From contig CM053327.1 in NCBI GenBank assembly GCA_028583605.1, positions 3,720,001 to 3,784,000 on the forward strand: 64,000 nt of DNA. The letters are read 5' to 3'. The translations under genes and the position numbers were made by a program. The notes beneath the pieces are model-generated. The model saw only the letters and a program-made list of their open reading frames with translations, was not told the DNA's origin and did not search any database. The stretch comes from Dastarcus helophoroides (taxonomy: Eukaryota; Arthropoda; Insecta; Coleoptera; Bothrideridae). This document shows positions 45,218-55,697 of the stretch, in pieces (position 1 is the first letter of the stretch; each line of letters opens with the position of its first letter).

Positions 45218-45566
45218 TTGTTTCCTCACACGCACCCGGCTACCTTACACACCGTATTGTGTTTGTGCAAAAATGACTTTTTCTGTGCCGTCGATAAGCT
45301 GTTGTACGCCAAAAGATGTAAAATGTTGTACAACAGAAGTCAAACCATGCATCAGCAAATGGCCCAGAACCGTTGGAATCCTTATTGCGATGAAGGATCG
45401 AAGTGCAGCCATAAAAGGAATCAGCAGCACCAGTGTCAAAGCTCGAAAAGTAGCAGTAAAGAGACTGCCAGGCATGATCTAGTTACGATCCCAGCAGAAG
45501 CTTCATCAGAAAATATGCAAGAAGCTAATGAAATTCCCATTAGCGAGCAAACTGCGACGTTTAGTG
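45218..45566 (+). CDS. Internal exon A of an unrecognised host gene
   Basis: A strong acceptor (pyrimidine-rich tract, then GATGCAG, ending 45217) and donor (TTTAGTG followed by GTAAGT, 45567-45572) bound an open frame. It encodes LFPHTHPATLHTVLCLCKND, then a Cys/Lys-containing section (CDEGSKCSHKRNQQHQCQSS) and an acidic Ser/Glu tail (TIPAEASSENMQEANEIPIS). It ends one base into a codon, exactly the phase needed by exon B at 49505. An alternative acceptor at 45117 would add a hydrophobic segment (NNLLVIFFIFYALMQ). I do not recognise a domain; upstream exons are not in view or not identified. Confidence 0.55.
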
Positions 45567-45748
45567 GTAAGTTGTGGAACCATTCAATAAGGAGACTCTT
45601 TCAAACCTGCACTATTGTCTAACAAGGTAGAGTATTTTAGGTTTTTGATTGCGTCTACAAAATATAATAATATTTTAATTGGAGCCATTTATTTTGAATT
45701 TATTAGCAAGATATGGGTACCAAAAGAAGCCAAATAAAATGACTACAT

Positions 45749-45776
45749 ATATTTGACATCATCATCATCATCATCA
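45749..45776. repeat. (ATC)n microsatellite
   Basis: Perfect CATCATCATCATCATCATC run inside the intron. Confidence 0.9.
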
Positions 45777-47103
45777 AACATGAATAAATAGAAGTAACAT
45801 TCTACAGCTGATTTCTTCTGTTGTGTACATTCAAACGTTTAAGATTGTTTTTTCTTAGCAAGAAACAAGACCATTTTAGTTTTTTAAGATAATCTGTGTA
45901 CGTGAAACATGTATCCACAGCAATAATCTTACAAGGGGAGGGCCCCACTTCGGAAATTAAGTTCAAGATTAAATTTTTTATACATAAATTCTCTTTTCAT
46001 AAATCTGGGTACGACTTTCATTCAGCACTTTGTTTTTTTCCAAATTTTTTAAAATAAATTTTTTCTAATCGAATATACACTTTTTAAATATAAATAAAAT
46101 TTATACATAATAAACAGTTTCAATATTTTATTTATAAATTTCGCTCATTAATTATTATATAACGGATTTTATGCACAATCAAATAAGCTAAAAAGCGACC
46201 AAAATATTAAATTAGGCAAACACGAACAGCTAAAAGGGCATTAAAAAGATAAAATACTCTAAAAAAACATTAAAAGGTTAAACCAGAATTAGCAATAAAA
46301 ATATTAATTAAACATTTTGAACATTATTTTATTCCCAACTACAAATTAAATATCTCTCAAAGTTTTTCACTGTAACCTTTGTGTTAAAACTTATAACAAA
46401 ACAAGTCGAAACAAGTTGAAAGTGTAAGCTTTGAATTGTAAAAAAAAGTTTAGATTTGGGAATAACTTCATGCTTGTAAAAAGAGAGAAATTTAGAGTTC
46501 TCAATTGAATAATTAAGAAAAAAAGTGAAAATTAAAATAGAAATGTTGACAAGAAAAGTCAAAAGCTCATATTAAGATACAAACCTTGAACTTTAGAGTC
46601 TACAATCGAAATTTGTTACAAAAGTGAAAATAAGAACTATGAAAAAAAAGTCGTTATTTAAAAAAAGCACGAGGACTTTATAACAGTTCAAGTTCAAACC
46701 AAAATTTCGAAACACAAATTAAAATTTTTAGGAGAAAATACGAGTTTAAAATAAATGATTTTGGCATTTTGAGAAAAAAGAAAATTCCACAAAAAATAAT
46801 CTCTCAGTAGTCTCGAAATATCAATAAAAAAGGCAACATAATATAGGGTTTATGATGGGTCGCCTTTCTAATAGAGGATCATAAATTCGGAGACAGGACT
46901 CCGACGCAGTCATTTGTAAACACCCAGTACGATGTAGTATTAACCAATTTGCGACAAAAATAATCATTGATAGTCTTTTCGTTTCACAAACCATAAAAAT
47001 GTTGCCTTATATCGTTTAATTATACAGACTGATAGAGGTTTGCAAATCCAAAAATTACTAAAAGATTTTAAATGGAGTCATTAATAAGCAACTCAAAAAA
47101 TTT

Positions 47104-47149
47104 ACTCATATTTAAAATCTACCTAGGCAAAATCGCGGGTGAAACTAGT
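47104..47149 (+). mobile_element. Helitron-like 3' terminus
   Basis: ACCTAGGCAAAATCGCGGGT followed by GAAACTAGT resembles the tail of insect Helitron-like interspersed elements and the end at 61060-61078. No matching head is seen nearby. Confidence 0.4.
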
Positions 47150-47739
47150 TTCCACTAACAGCTTTTAAAGAGTTCAGTAGTTAAAAGAAAATCACATCTC
47201 CCTACCTTACAAAAAACCACATTCTAAAGTCACATGCTAGCTTTCACTCTGTAATAATGTTTCACGTCTTAACATAAACACAAAAACAAAACTGGTTACT
47301 TTAGAGCAAGATTAAAGTGCATAGAAGATATAAAATCTAATTAGCAAGTGCGAAAAGACGCGTATCCAACAGCGTATGCCCGAAAATAGACATCAATCTG
47401 TTACTAAAGTGTCATGTGGCTTGTTTATTTTTCAATTTTTTTGCGTCTAATAATGTATCCGAATTACATCTATGTGGCGTGTAATTAAAAGGTTAATATT
47501 TTTGCCTGATAAATTTGGCAAATGAACAATGATCGTTAATTTGCAATCGACCTGACAATGGAGCGTTCGTTGCCAAGAAGTTATCAAATCAGGAGTGATT
47601 GAAACGATTTTGTGGCTGTTTTCATCACGATGATCTGCGATTTTAATCTGTTCAAACATTACGAATAATTTATTATCTCAACTTTTAAATGTAATCTCTG
47701 GCTAATTAAATTACCTGACCTGAGAATAAGGATCCTTTA

Positions 47740-48840
47740 GTGTAGTATTGAAAAGGTGTATTTTTTAAAGTCGAAAATTCAAAAAAAAGACTTATTTCGA
47801 GCAAAAAGACAAAACTTTCAGAGAACAATAGCAATTTTCCACAGTAAGTTAAAATAAAAGAATTTTGAACAAAAAATCGAAAGTTTGAGATTTCTAGGAC
47901 AATAATGGATATAATCTTGACATAAAAGTCGACATTTTCAAAAGATAAAATTTGAGAAAAATGTCGAAATTTCGAGAAAATGACGAATTTTAGGGAAAAA
48001 ATCCAAATTTTCAAAAATAAATCATGAAAAGAAAGAAAAAATTTATAGAAAAAGATCGAGATTTCGAAAAGAAAAAAATTTTGAAGCCAAACTTGTTTTT
48101 TCGACATATTAAATACTAAATTTTGAGACAAATAGGAACATTTCGAGGAAAAGTCAAATTTTGAGCAAACAGTAAAATATTTGAAAATTCTGATTTTAGT
48201 AGGAACAAAATTCCAAAAAGCATCCAATGTTAAAAAAATTAACATTTCGAAAAAGACGAAATCTAGTGTAAATTCAAAATATCTCAGAGACTTGAATTTT
48301 GAAAAAAATGGGCAAATATTAAGAAAAGTTTAAATTTTTCATTGAATATTTATTTTCTCTTGACTGTCAGACAGACAGAGATAAGTGTTCCATCATGACG
48401 TCAGAAAATATCCAATATTAAGATAAATGTTGACATTTTGAGAAACAAGTTGGAATTTAAAAAAAATTGGATTTAAAAAAACCTCGAAAGTTTCAAATTT
48501 TTAAAGAAAATGTGCCAGGCTTTTTGTCTTATTACAAAAATTCGGAAATTAAAAAAAAATGTTTTTAAAGTATTTACTTATCAAAAGATCGACCTAAATT
48601 TTGAGGAAAAGACCAGTCGAAAATTTGCAGAAATTCGGACTTTAGAAAGTGTAAATTTTCAGAAGAGTTCGAAAAATTGAATGTTTGGAGAAAAAAAAAA
48701 CAAAATATTTGGAGATGAAAATTCAATTTTAAAGAGAAACAGATTTTGATAAGAAGGAAGTCGAATTTGAATAATGAATTCGAAATTTGAAATTAAAAAA
48801 AAACTTTACAAAAAAGCAGAATTTTGAAAAAAAAAAATTG
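47740..48840. repeat. AT-rich degenerate array
   Basis: AAATTTTGAGAAAA/TCGAAATTTCGAG variants. The Phe-rich 179-residue minus ORF at 47706-48245 is an artefact of this composition. The block at 48420-48530 is repeated at 27380-27500. Confidence 0.6.
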
Positions 48841-49504
48841 TACCCATCTAGTTGAATTTAAATTCTCGATAGATTGCTCAACCAAGGAGAGAAACGTCCC
48901 CCCAGGCACTTAGTAAGACTTGAATCATTAAGTACCTATCGAAATCTATTGTAAATATAGCAAAAATTATGCTTCATCATTAGATTTTAGGTAAAATATG
49001 TAGTAACCGGTGAAAATGGCTTAAATATGCATTTACATATGCAAATATGCAAAGGCATATAATCCGGTCCCTACCCTACAATGAATCAGAAGTAAACTTT
49101 TACTAAACTAATAGCCCAAAACCCATAGTTTCTACGAAATAAAATGTGTATCTGTAGCCAACGAGTGCACTTCAAAATGCCTAGGAAAGCACTGAGAAAA
49201 ATAATAAACTAAACAAAAAATGGTTTTTGCAAAAAAAAAGTTGGACGAAGCCCAGTCGTCTCAATATTGTTTATCTGTACAACTAAATGTTCTAAACTAA
49301 AATGAACTATTCGAAAAATTTGTCAACTATCCTTTTACCGTCAATTTAGACAGAAGAAAATTAAAATACTTTAAAAACTTGAAAATGATCTTTTTACCTT
49401 GTCGTGATTTATGGTTTGTTGTACTAAGCAATAAAGTAAATGACCGTGAATTTTTTGGCACAGTGAATGGTTTTAAAAATATAACTCCGATTTTTTTTTT
49501 TCAG

Positions 49505-49668
49505 TTATGGATGCTATCGTTGAACCCGTTGGGAACATAAAGTATATTACAATAAAGGCGAGTGATATTCAAATGGCCCCTATAGCCGAGAAACCCGAAG
49601 ATTTAACTAGTGATTCCTCATTTACCAATGAAAATAGTTCTAATGTAATTAGGCCTGCCGACAAATAA
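49505..49668 (+). CDS. Last coding exon B of the same host gene
   Basis: Preceded by T10-CAG (49491-49504). Using the phase left by exon A, the frame reads MDAIVEPVGNIKYITIKASD, IQMAPIAEKPEDLTSDSSFT, NENSSNVIRPADK and stops at TAA 49666-49668. AATAAA overlaps the stop (49665-49670). Composition and codon use look like real coding sequence compared with the surrounding AT-rich repeats. The C-terminus is short, acidic and domain-free. Confidence 0.6.
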
Positions 49669-49670
49669 AA
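49665..49670 (+). terminator. Poly(A) signal AATAAA overlapping the stop codon
   Basis: AATAAA starts one base before the TAA of exon B. It is the closest canonical signal; a 3'UTR of some tens of bases would follow. Confidence 0.4.
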
Positions 49671-49773
49671 GTAATTTTAATGATAGGTATATACTTGGTT
49701 ATTATAATTATTATTTTTTAAGTGAAAGCATCTTCAGCGCGTTGAGCAATTTTGGATAAGGAGTAAACTTGTG

Positions 49774-49866
49774 GTTTCACGTGACCATCACGCGTCCCAT
49801 CGCACGTTCTCAGTATGCCCTAATGTTAAAAGTAGATTCTACTGTTAACATTAGAGCACACTAAAT
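49774..49866 (-). repeat. Dispersed hairpin-bearing repeat, copy 2
   Basis: Reverse complement of 28567-28655 over about 85 bp (CACGTGACCATCACGCG, GCCCTAATGTTAAAAGTAGA, TTCTACTGTTAACATTAGAG). Confidence 0.6.
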
Positions 49867-49892
49867 AGTATTTTAGCTATTTAATAAAATTT

Positions 49893-49965
49893 TAAAAACT
49901 GAATGACAGACAACGCACAGGTTAAATCGATGGGTTTAGAATTATGAAATTTTGCACATGTATTT
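49893..49965 (+). repeat. Dispersed conserved block, copy 3
   Basis: ACTGAATGACAGACAACGCA, CAGGTTAAATCGATGGGTTT and GAAATTTTGCACATG match the blocks at 7641-7740 and 16383-16492. Confidence 0.5.
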
Positions 49966-49970
49966 TTTAT

Positions 49971-50340
49971 ACAGGGTGTCCACGTTTTAAGTGCCTTGAA
50001 TGAAACAGGTGATAGAAAAAGTAATTTACAAGAAAAAGTTTCCTATGAACATGAATCCAGAAACTCCTAATAAAAAAGATACAAGGTGTTAAAATTTGAA
50101 TAAAAAAATTTTTATTATTTCATTTTCAAGTTTTCAGAGTTATTTAAACTAAATTTTGCATACGTGGCGTGTAGATGAAGGATCATAAAATAAGAGAAAT
50201 TTAAGTTTCTATCTTAACCAGTGGCGAAGTTGCGGGTAATCTGTGATATTGTTTTGAAAAAAAAAGTAGTACAGCCACTAAACAAAATGAAATAAAATAC
50301 AATTTTTGGATAAAGCGTTTAATTCTGAAGAAGAGTTTTT
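49971..50340 (+). repeat. ACAGGGTGTCC-type repeat
   Basis: Begins TACAGGGTGTCCACGTTTTA, a terminal motif also seen at 2977 and 15348. It contains TTCTATCTTAACCAGTGGCG (50208-50227), whose inverse CCACTGGTTAAG occurs at 61503-61514. No ORF; right end not defined. Confidence 0.4.
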
Positions 50341-50900
50341 CCTTGATATTGTTTTTGCATTTACTACCTTATACCTTAACAAGAGTCAGTTATATCGTCA
50401 CTTCTGACTATTCATTCTATTAGGAGTAAAATATACTTATAAGATAAAAAAAATATAAATAAATAAATATATAAGATAAAGAAATATGCTTATAAGATAA
50501 TATATTTTATACACATTTGAAAAACGATACCTATATCAATTGCAGAGTTTTACCCTTAAATTGTGAACAGAAATTGAAAAAAATTGAAATTTGAAATTTG
50601 AAAATTTGACATTGAAAAGAAGGCTTAAAATTTTAAAAATTACGAAATTTTAGAAATAAGTTTGAATTTTGGGCGCAATACTTAATTTTTTCCATGAAAG
50701 ATAAATTTTTATTTTTTAAAGTAATTGCGTTTTTTCGGAAAAATTGTTATATAAGGTAAAATTATTTTTACATCCACTACTTTCTTGAGTAGTGGATTTG
50801 AATGTATTTCTGCTCTATCGAACTCTCTTTTTTTTTTGACAAATGACCAATTAAATGTTCTGTAATTAAATAGTTAAACGTGCTTAAAATTGAAAATATG
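50341..50900. other. AT-rich sequence, no gene seen
   Basis: Contains near-tandem TAAGATAAA/ATATAAATA tracts (50440-50510) and degenerate AAATTTGAAA sequence. Confidence 0.4.
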
Positions 50901-50965
50901 TACAACCGCAACCATAGACTAGTTTCGGCCTTCCTTGGCCTCGTCAGCATGGTACGGTGGTTGTA
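50901..50965 (-). ncRNA. Hammerhead ribozyme motif, family III, fully conserved core
   Basis: Minus strand: outer stem I TACAACC (50959-50965) pairs with GGTTGTA (50901-50907), inner stem I ACCATG pairs with TATGGT (one G-U), core CTGACGA (50941-50947), stem II GGCC/GGCC with a 6-nt loop, GAAA (50923-50926), palindromic stem III ACTAGT (50918-50923) and C at 50917 as predicted cleavage base. Every invariant core residue is present. No PLE coding sequence adjoins; it lies beyond the 3' side of the Jockey-like element. Probably a solo PLE terminal-repeat fragment. Confidence 0.78.
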
Positions 50966-51453
50966 TACACTTCCAATTTAAAGCCGTTAGTCAGTCGTAT
51001 AAGTATCCAAGAGAGCAAACCTCCATTGGGTGACTTGTAACTGACTTTTAACTGTTTATTACGCAAACATCTTCGCTACATGCTAATTGAAGCATTACTC
51101 TCTGCTGAGATAATAAGCCTCGTATATACAAATATATACAAGTTTATTACGATGCAATTGAAATCTAATTTCATTAGAATCTAATGAAAATTAGACTGCA
51201 ATTGCAAAGTTCACGTAGATGAGGCAAAGCTTGTATCACGGGTTGCATCGCAACATCCATAGATACAAACGTCCTCAGCGTGACTTTACTTTCATCTCTT
51301 TTTGCGGCTTTTCTTAGGGCTTCTTCTGTGGTTCCGATTTGTAGATCTTCGTGAATTCTTCGGTTAGTTACAAACCAGGGTGCATTGGTTATCATCCTTC
51401 CTTAGCGTTGTGTTCTGTAATCTTTGTAATATATTCATGTTAGATTTTGCTAT

Positions 51454-52673
51454 ACGAGGTCTGTTCAAAAAGTAGTTGACTTTTCAAATTTGGCGGGCAA
51501 CGTACATTCGATTATCGATTTGTTGTTGTTGTTGTTGTGTTGGTAGACATGTCCCAAACATATGTTGACAGCTTCAAGTTACATAGCATACTGTGTTTGT
51601 TTTTTGACAGATAAGAAGGTTAGACGTACTTAGTTGTGCTTGGCGATTTTCTATTATTATAAAAAATGGAGCAAAGAATTTGCATCAAATTTTGTGTAAA
51701 AAATTGAATCAAGTACTCTAAAACACTTGGCATGTTGACAGTGGCGTACGGTGAGTCTGTTTGAAGTAAAAAAATGTTTACAAGATGGTACAAACTCTTT
51801 CAAGATGGCCGAGAAGAAGCCGACGACAAACCTCGAGACGCCCCAGCACATCAACAACAGAAGACATCGTCGAAGCTATGAAGAGAATTGTTTTGGAAAA
51901 TCATCGAATTACCATAAGAGAAGTTGCTGAGGATGTTGGTATATCAGTCGGCTCGTGTCATGCAATTTTTTCAGATGTTTTGGACATGAGACGTGTGTCA
52001 GCGAAGTTTGTTCCGAAAGTTCTGAAGTTTGATCAGAAGAACCGTACGCATGAGCATCGCTCAGAAGCTCTTGAATGACGTCAGTGATGATACTGATTTG
52101 CTCAAAAGGATCATAACTGGTGGACGAATCATAGGTATATGGATATTACGTAGGAACCAAAGCCCCAATGGAAGCACCTAGGTGAGTCAAGACCAAAAAA
52201 AGCACGCCAAGTCCGATCAAATGTCAAAGTTTTGCTCATTGCTTTTTCAACTACCATGGCGTAGTGCATCAGGAGTTATTACCTTAAGGTCGTAGGGTCA
52301 ATAAGGAGTATTACCTTGAAGTTATGCGCCGCTTTGTGAGAAGCAATAGGAAAAAAACGTCCAAAATTGTGGAAAAATAATTCATGGCGTTTGCATCACG
52401 ATAATGCACCGTGTTTATTCATCGTTGCTTGTGAGAAGGTTTTTTGGCCGAAAACAATAAATCATGCATCAGCCACCATATTTACTGGAATTTGACCCCC
52501 TGCGACTTTTTCCTGTTCCCAAAACTTAAAAGACCTATGAAAGGACGGAGATTTGCAACGATTAATGAAATAAAATCTGCATCGCTAGAGGAGCTCAAGG
52601 CTGTAAATGTTGATGAATAAATAAATATTTTTTCATAAAAATATAGTCACCTTGCTTTTTGAACACACCTCGT
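51454..52673 (+). mobile_element. Mariner transposon, 1220 bp, with TA duplication
   Basis: Ends ACGAGGTCTGTTCAAAAAGT (51454) and the near-complement GCTTTTTGAACACACCTCGT (52673), flanked by TA. It carries a (GTT)n run at 51521-51540. It differs from the other mariner family in the window. It interrupts the Jockey-like ORF; ignoring it and one TA leaves that frame continuous (WDI on one side, AKSNMNILQRLQN on the other). Confidence 0.9.
51666..52620 (+). pseudogene. Mariner transposase, frameshifted
   Basis: MEQRICIKFCVKN at 51666, a stop, then FTRWYKLFQDGREEADDKPR, and in another frame (51785-52078) STTEDIVEAMKRIVLENHRI, TIREVAEDVGISVGSCHAIF, the second helix-turn-helix. The catalytic region has HHDNAP (about 52388), a frameshift, then CDFFLFPKLKRPMKGRRFAT (about 52502-52560), so the second and third Asp of a DD34D set are still readable. 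At least four frame breaks. Confidence 0.82.
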
Positions 52674-53740
52674 ATATCCCAGCACGCTGCACCATAAGTC
52701 ATTATAGGTTGTACGGCTGCTTTGTAAACTAGTCGTTTATTTCTCAGACTGAGACGGCTTTTTCTGCACAGTAGCGAATAAATTCTTGTCTTTGCCTTCA
52801 TTGCTTTCTTTTTAGCTGAGTTTCATATGTTTCCTAATGTTAATTTTTTATGCAAGATTATTCTTATATATTTTGCCTCTTCTGTCCTACGTAATTTCTT
52901 CATTGAAAATAATTACATTTCCCTTTTTTTTATCATATATGTGGCTAGTACTTTTGTCCCCATTGACTTCAATGCGCCATTTGTCAAACCATTTCCCCTT
53001 TTGATGAAGTGCTTTCTTGCGATCTTCTAATTAAAATTTCCTGTCCTTTTGTGCTTTGCTAGAATCGCTAGTATCATCCACATACAGCCCTATCTTGATT
53101 CCGTTTGGCTTGGAAATATCATGTATATATATATGTTAAATAGAGTGGGACCTTGAATCATGCCTTGTAAAATCCCAGCTCTTATTCTTCTTTCTTAGTT
53201 TATTATTCCATCCAATTTTACTTTAAATTTCCTGCTTTCCAAATAGGATTGCATTATTCTTGTTAATTTGAGATTGATATTTGCTCTATGCATTTTAGAT
53301 AAATTTCCTTTCTGCCAGACTTTGTTAAAAGCCTTGGCAACGTCTAAACAGGCCAACTCTGTGGACTGTTTATCATTAAATCCTTGCGCAACTTTTTCGA
53401 CCAACCTCAACGCTTGTTGAGTGGTGCTGTGTTCCGGCTTAAATCCAAATTATTCTTCCTGTATCACCTCTAATCTTTCCAATTTTTCTTGCAATTTTGA
53501 GTAGATTATTTTTTCTGCCACTTTTCCTATGGTTGGGAGAAGACTTATTGGTCTTTGGTTTTGGGGATATTTGGGGTCTTTTTCCGGCTTTGGAATCATC
53601 ACTGCCTGTGCAAATTTCCATATGCTGAAAAAATGTTCCATTTTTATTATCAAGTTGATTATTTTTATGTTATTTTCAATCTCTACTTCCGGGAGATTCT
53701 TTATAGCCAAATTTATTGAATTTCCGCAACACACCACGAA

Positions 53741-54117
53741 ATGACGTCCTAGAATCTTCCAATGAAAGACTGATGTCAAGGCTGACCAGATCTAAACTCC
53801 CTACTACAATTGAAAATCTTACACCCAAAGTGAAAGAACTAGTCAATCTAGAACTACAAAGATTACGAGATAAACAACAACATGCAAACAGAAGCGCTAA
53901 ATCACTAAATCAGCCACTAACTTCAATGTCAGCGACCAAGTACGATATTAAGTTGCTCCTCGTGAATTGGAAAAAGAAAAGAGTTACAGGTCACAAGAAT
54001 CCTAGATCGGTGTTCATCGAAATTCAAACTGGAAAGAACATTAGAAGAAATTCGAGCGTCTACAAGGAACACGTGCGTCTGTCTTAATTGACAGAAAATG
54101 ACTGGTGACGCACACTG
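53741..54117 (+). mobile_element. Ty3/gypsy integrase C-terminal fragment
   Basis: Plus-strand frame 53745-54087: LMSRLTRSKLPTTIENLTPK, VKELVNLELQRLRDKQQHAN, VTGHKNPRSVFIEIQTGKNI, RRNSSVY. These match the end of insect gypsy Pol, including the RVTG..NPRS...GK..RRN pattern. No LTR can be delimited. It is inserted in the opposite sense to the surrounding Jockey-like element. Confidence 0.65.
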
Positions 54118-55400
54118 GTGCCAATAGGATCACCTACTGTGATCTCTTATTGGAGCTTTTTTCTTCGCCATATTCTTGATTTTCGTCTTAATTTCTTCTT
54201 TATTTGTTTCCCTTATCAGTTCTCCATCTCCATCTTCATTTGCTTCTGCTTTTTGTCTCAGAAGCCTGTTCACTTGTATTATTTGTTCTCCATTGTAATT
54301 TCTGTAGCTCGACTGGCATTACTTCTCCAAGTAGTCAGCCAGACCTTTCGCCTTTTTTTCGGAGTATACACAGTTTCCCTTGGAGTATGCATAAAAAAAG
54401 TCTTAACTGCTTTCTTTTTTAGAATTTTGTATAATTGCCAGAGGGAATTATCTTGCACTGTTACTTTTTCTAGTTTTCTGCTTCATTTTCTATTTCTCTG
54501 CTGCTGTAAGCTAAATACAGTCATGTGCTTTGTCCATATTTCTCTTTATCTTGAGAATCAAGTGTCCTGTGATATTTTTTCTTTAGCTTGTTTTTCTCTA
54601 TTGCTGATTCTTTTATATAGCGATTATTTCTTCTATAACCCCATCGTTTCTCATACGTCGCCGAGCTGACAGCATTTAGGATATTTTCTTGTATCTTTTT
54701 GACGCTTCTTTCCAATTCGTTGTTGTTGACATGTTAGTTCTTTTAACTAACTGTTGTTCTTCCAATAAGCCTTCTCCTTCTATTTGTATCAATATTGGAA
54801 TTGTGATCTGCACTTAATTCAGATTTTGTATTTAATTTTATATTTTTGGTTATGTTCTTAAATATTCCTATATTCAGTTTGTCAGGTCGTCCTATATTGC
54901 CATAATATGTTGGTTTTCTGGAAGCCAAAACACCTATATCATTTTCAGTGACATATTTTTCCAGCGCCTGTGCCTTTGGTATTCCTTGTTCTGAAATTTC
55001 ATTGCGGATGTTTTGCGTTAAAATCTCCTGCTCTTAGCGTTGCTTCGTATGCAAATAACATTTTTTTTTAAAATCTTCTTTAAGAACTGCTTTAATTAAT
55101 GATATATATTCCAATGCTATTCTAATTTCTTTCGTTATCTTCCGTTCTAATTGTCTCCTATATTATACTTTTAAGTGACTTGTTTCTCGCTACTCTGAAG
55201 TGAAATAATCTAGGTTTCTTTTTACTAGTATCTGTTTCTCCTCCTGTTCTATTTCTATCTGCTCTGTAGATTGCATAATTTGGTATTATCATCTTGTCGC
55301 TTCCGTTCAATTTAGTTTGGCTCAGAAGAAATACAGTCTACACTGCTTTAATTCTAATGTTTTATTTGTAATTCTGTCGCTATTCCAGGCTACCTACTTT

Positions 55401-55697
55401 CAGGCAGCTGGATTTTCTTTTCCGGTAAGTGTTTCAATTCAACAGTTTTTGTATCTTCTCCATGAAGTTTTTCGCTTCACTTGGTGTCGTTCCTGCAAAG
55501 CTATTGTTAATTAAGCTATCTTATGATATTTCTAAAGAGGTGTCCAAAGATAAAATTTCCCGATCTAAACATCAACAAATGTTGCATATTGAATTGTGTT
55601 TCGGGCTCGTGAGGATCGTACTTTTATGCGAATTACCCTGTATAAGAAAGATATAATATATTTTTCTTAAGAAATTATATAAAAGTCTTACTATAGC
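55401..55697. other. Upstream end of the Jockey-like element; no other gene
   Basis: May hold the end of ORF1 of the minus-strand element (see 51170-55400) and an ACAGGGT-type end (TTACCCTGTATAAG near 55634). Plus-strand ORFs here are shadows. Confidence 0.35.

Larger units (their letters stand above)
45567..49504 (+). other. Intron between exons A and B, repeat-filled
   Basis: 3.9 kb bounded by GTAAGT and TTTTTTTTTTCAG. Contents: an (ATC)n microsatellite (45749-45776), AT-rich sequence, a Helitron-like tail (to 47149), a degenerate array (47740-48840) and a dispersed block (48420-48530). No coding sequence was noticed. Confidence 0.5.
51170..55400 (-). mobile_element. Jockey-like non-LTR retrotransposon with two nested inserts
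   Basis: Minus strand: endonuclease (about 54740-55400; ITNKTLELKQC, LSQTKLNGSDKM, IPNYAIYRADRN, RKPTYYGNIGRPDKL), pre-RT linker (54440-54715, IEKNKLKKKYHRTL), RT (53195-53740; RPISLLPTIGKVAEKIIYSK, LACLDVAKAFNKVWQKG, IMQSYLESRKFKVKLDG), C-terminal block (52675-52801; SLRNKRLVYKAAVQPIMTYG) and, after the mariner, the tail (51174-51453; APWFVTNRRIHEDLQI). This is a family distinct from copies A-D. The catalytic YADD block (53000-53190) is not intact. A gypsy fragment splits the linker/RT junction at about 53741-54117. Upstream minus-strand AGTTPSEAKNFMEKIQKLLN (about 55430-55500) may be the end of its ORF1. Confidence 0.82.

Noticed and set aside
45273..45482. Alternative plus-strand frame beginning with ATG (69 residues)
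   Set aside because: It overlaps exon A in another frame, stops early and does not fit the splice phases; the exon A frame joins exon B cleanly.
47706..48245. 179-residue Phe-rich minus-strand ORF
   Set aside because: It lies wholly in a degenerate AT-rich array; composition explains it.
54118..54669. 183-residue plus-strand ORF with transmembrane-like segments
   Set aside because: It is antisense to the lysine-rich linker of the Jockey-like element; the hydrophobic content comes from the complementary T-rich strand.
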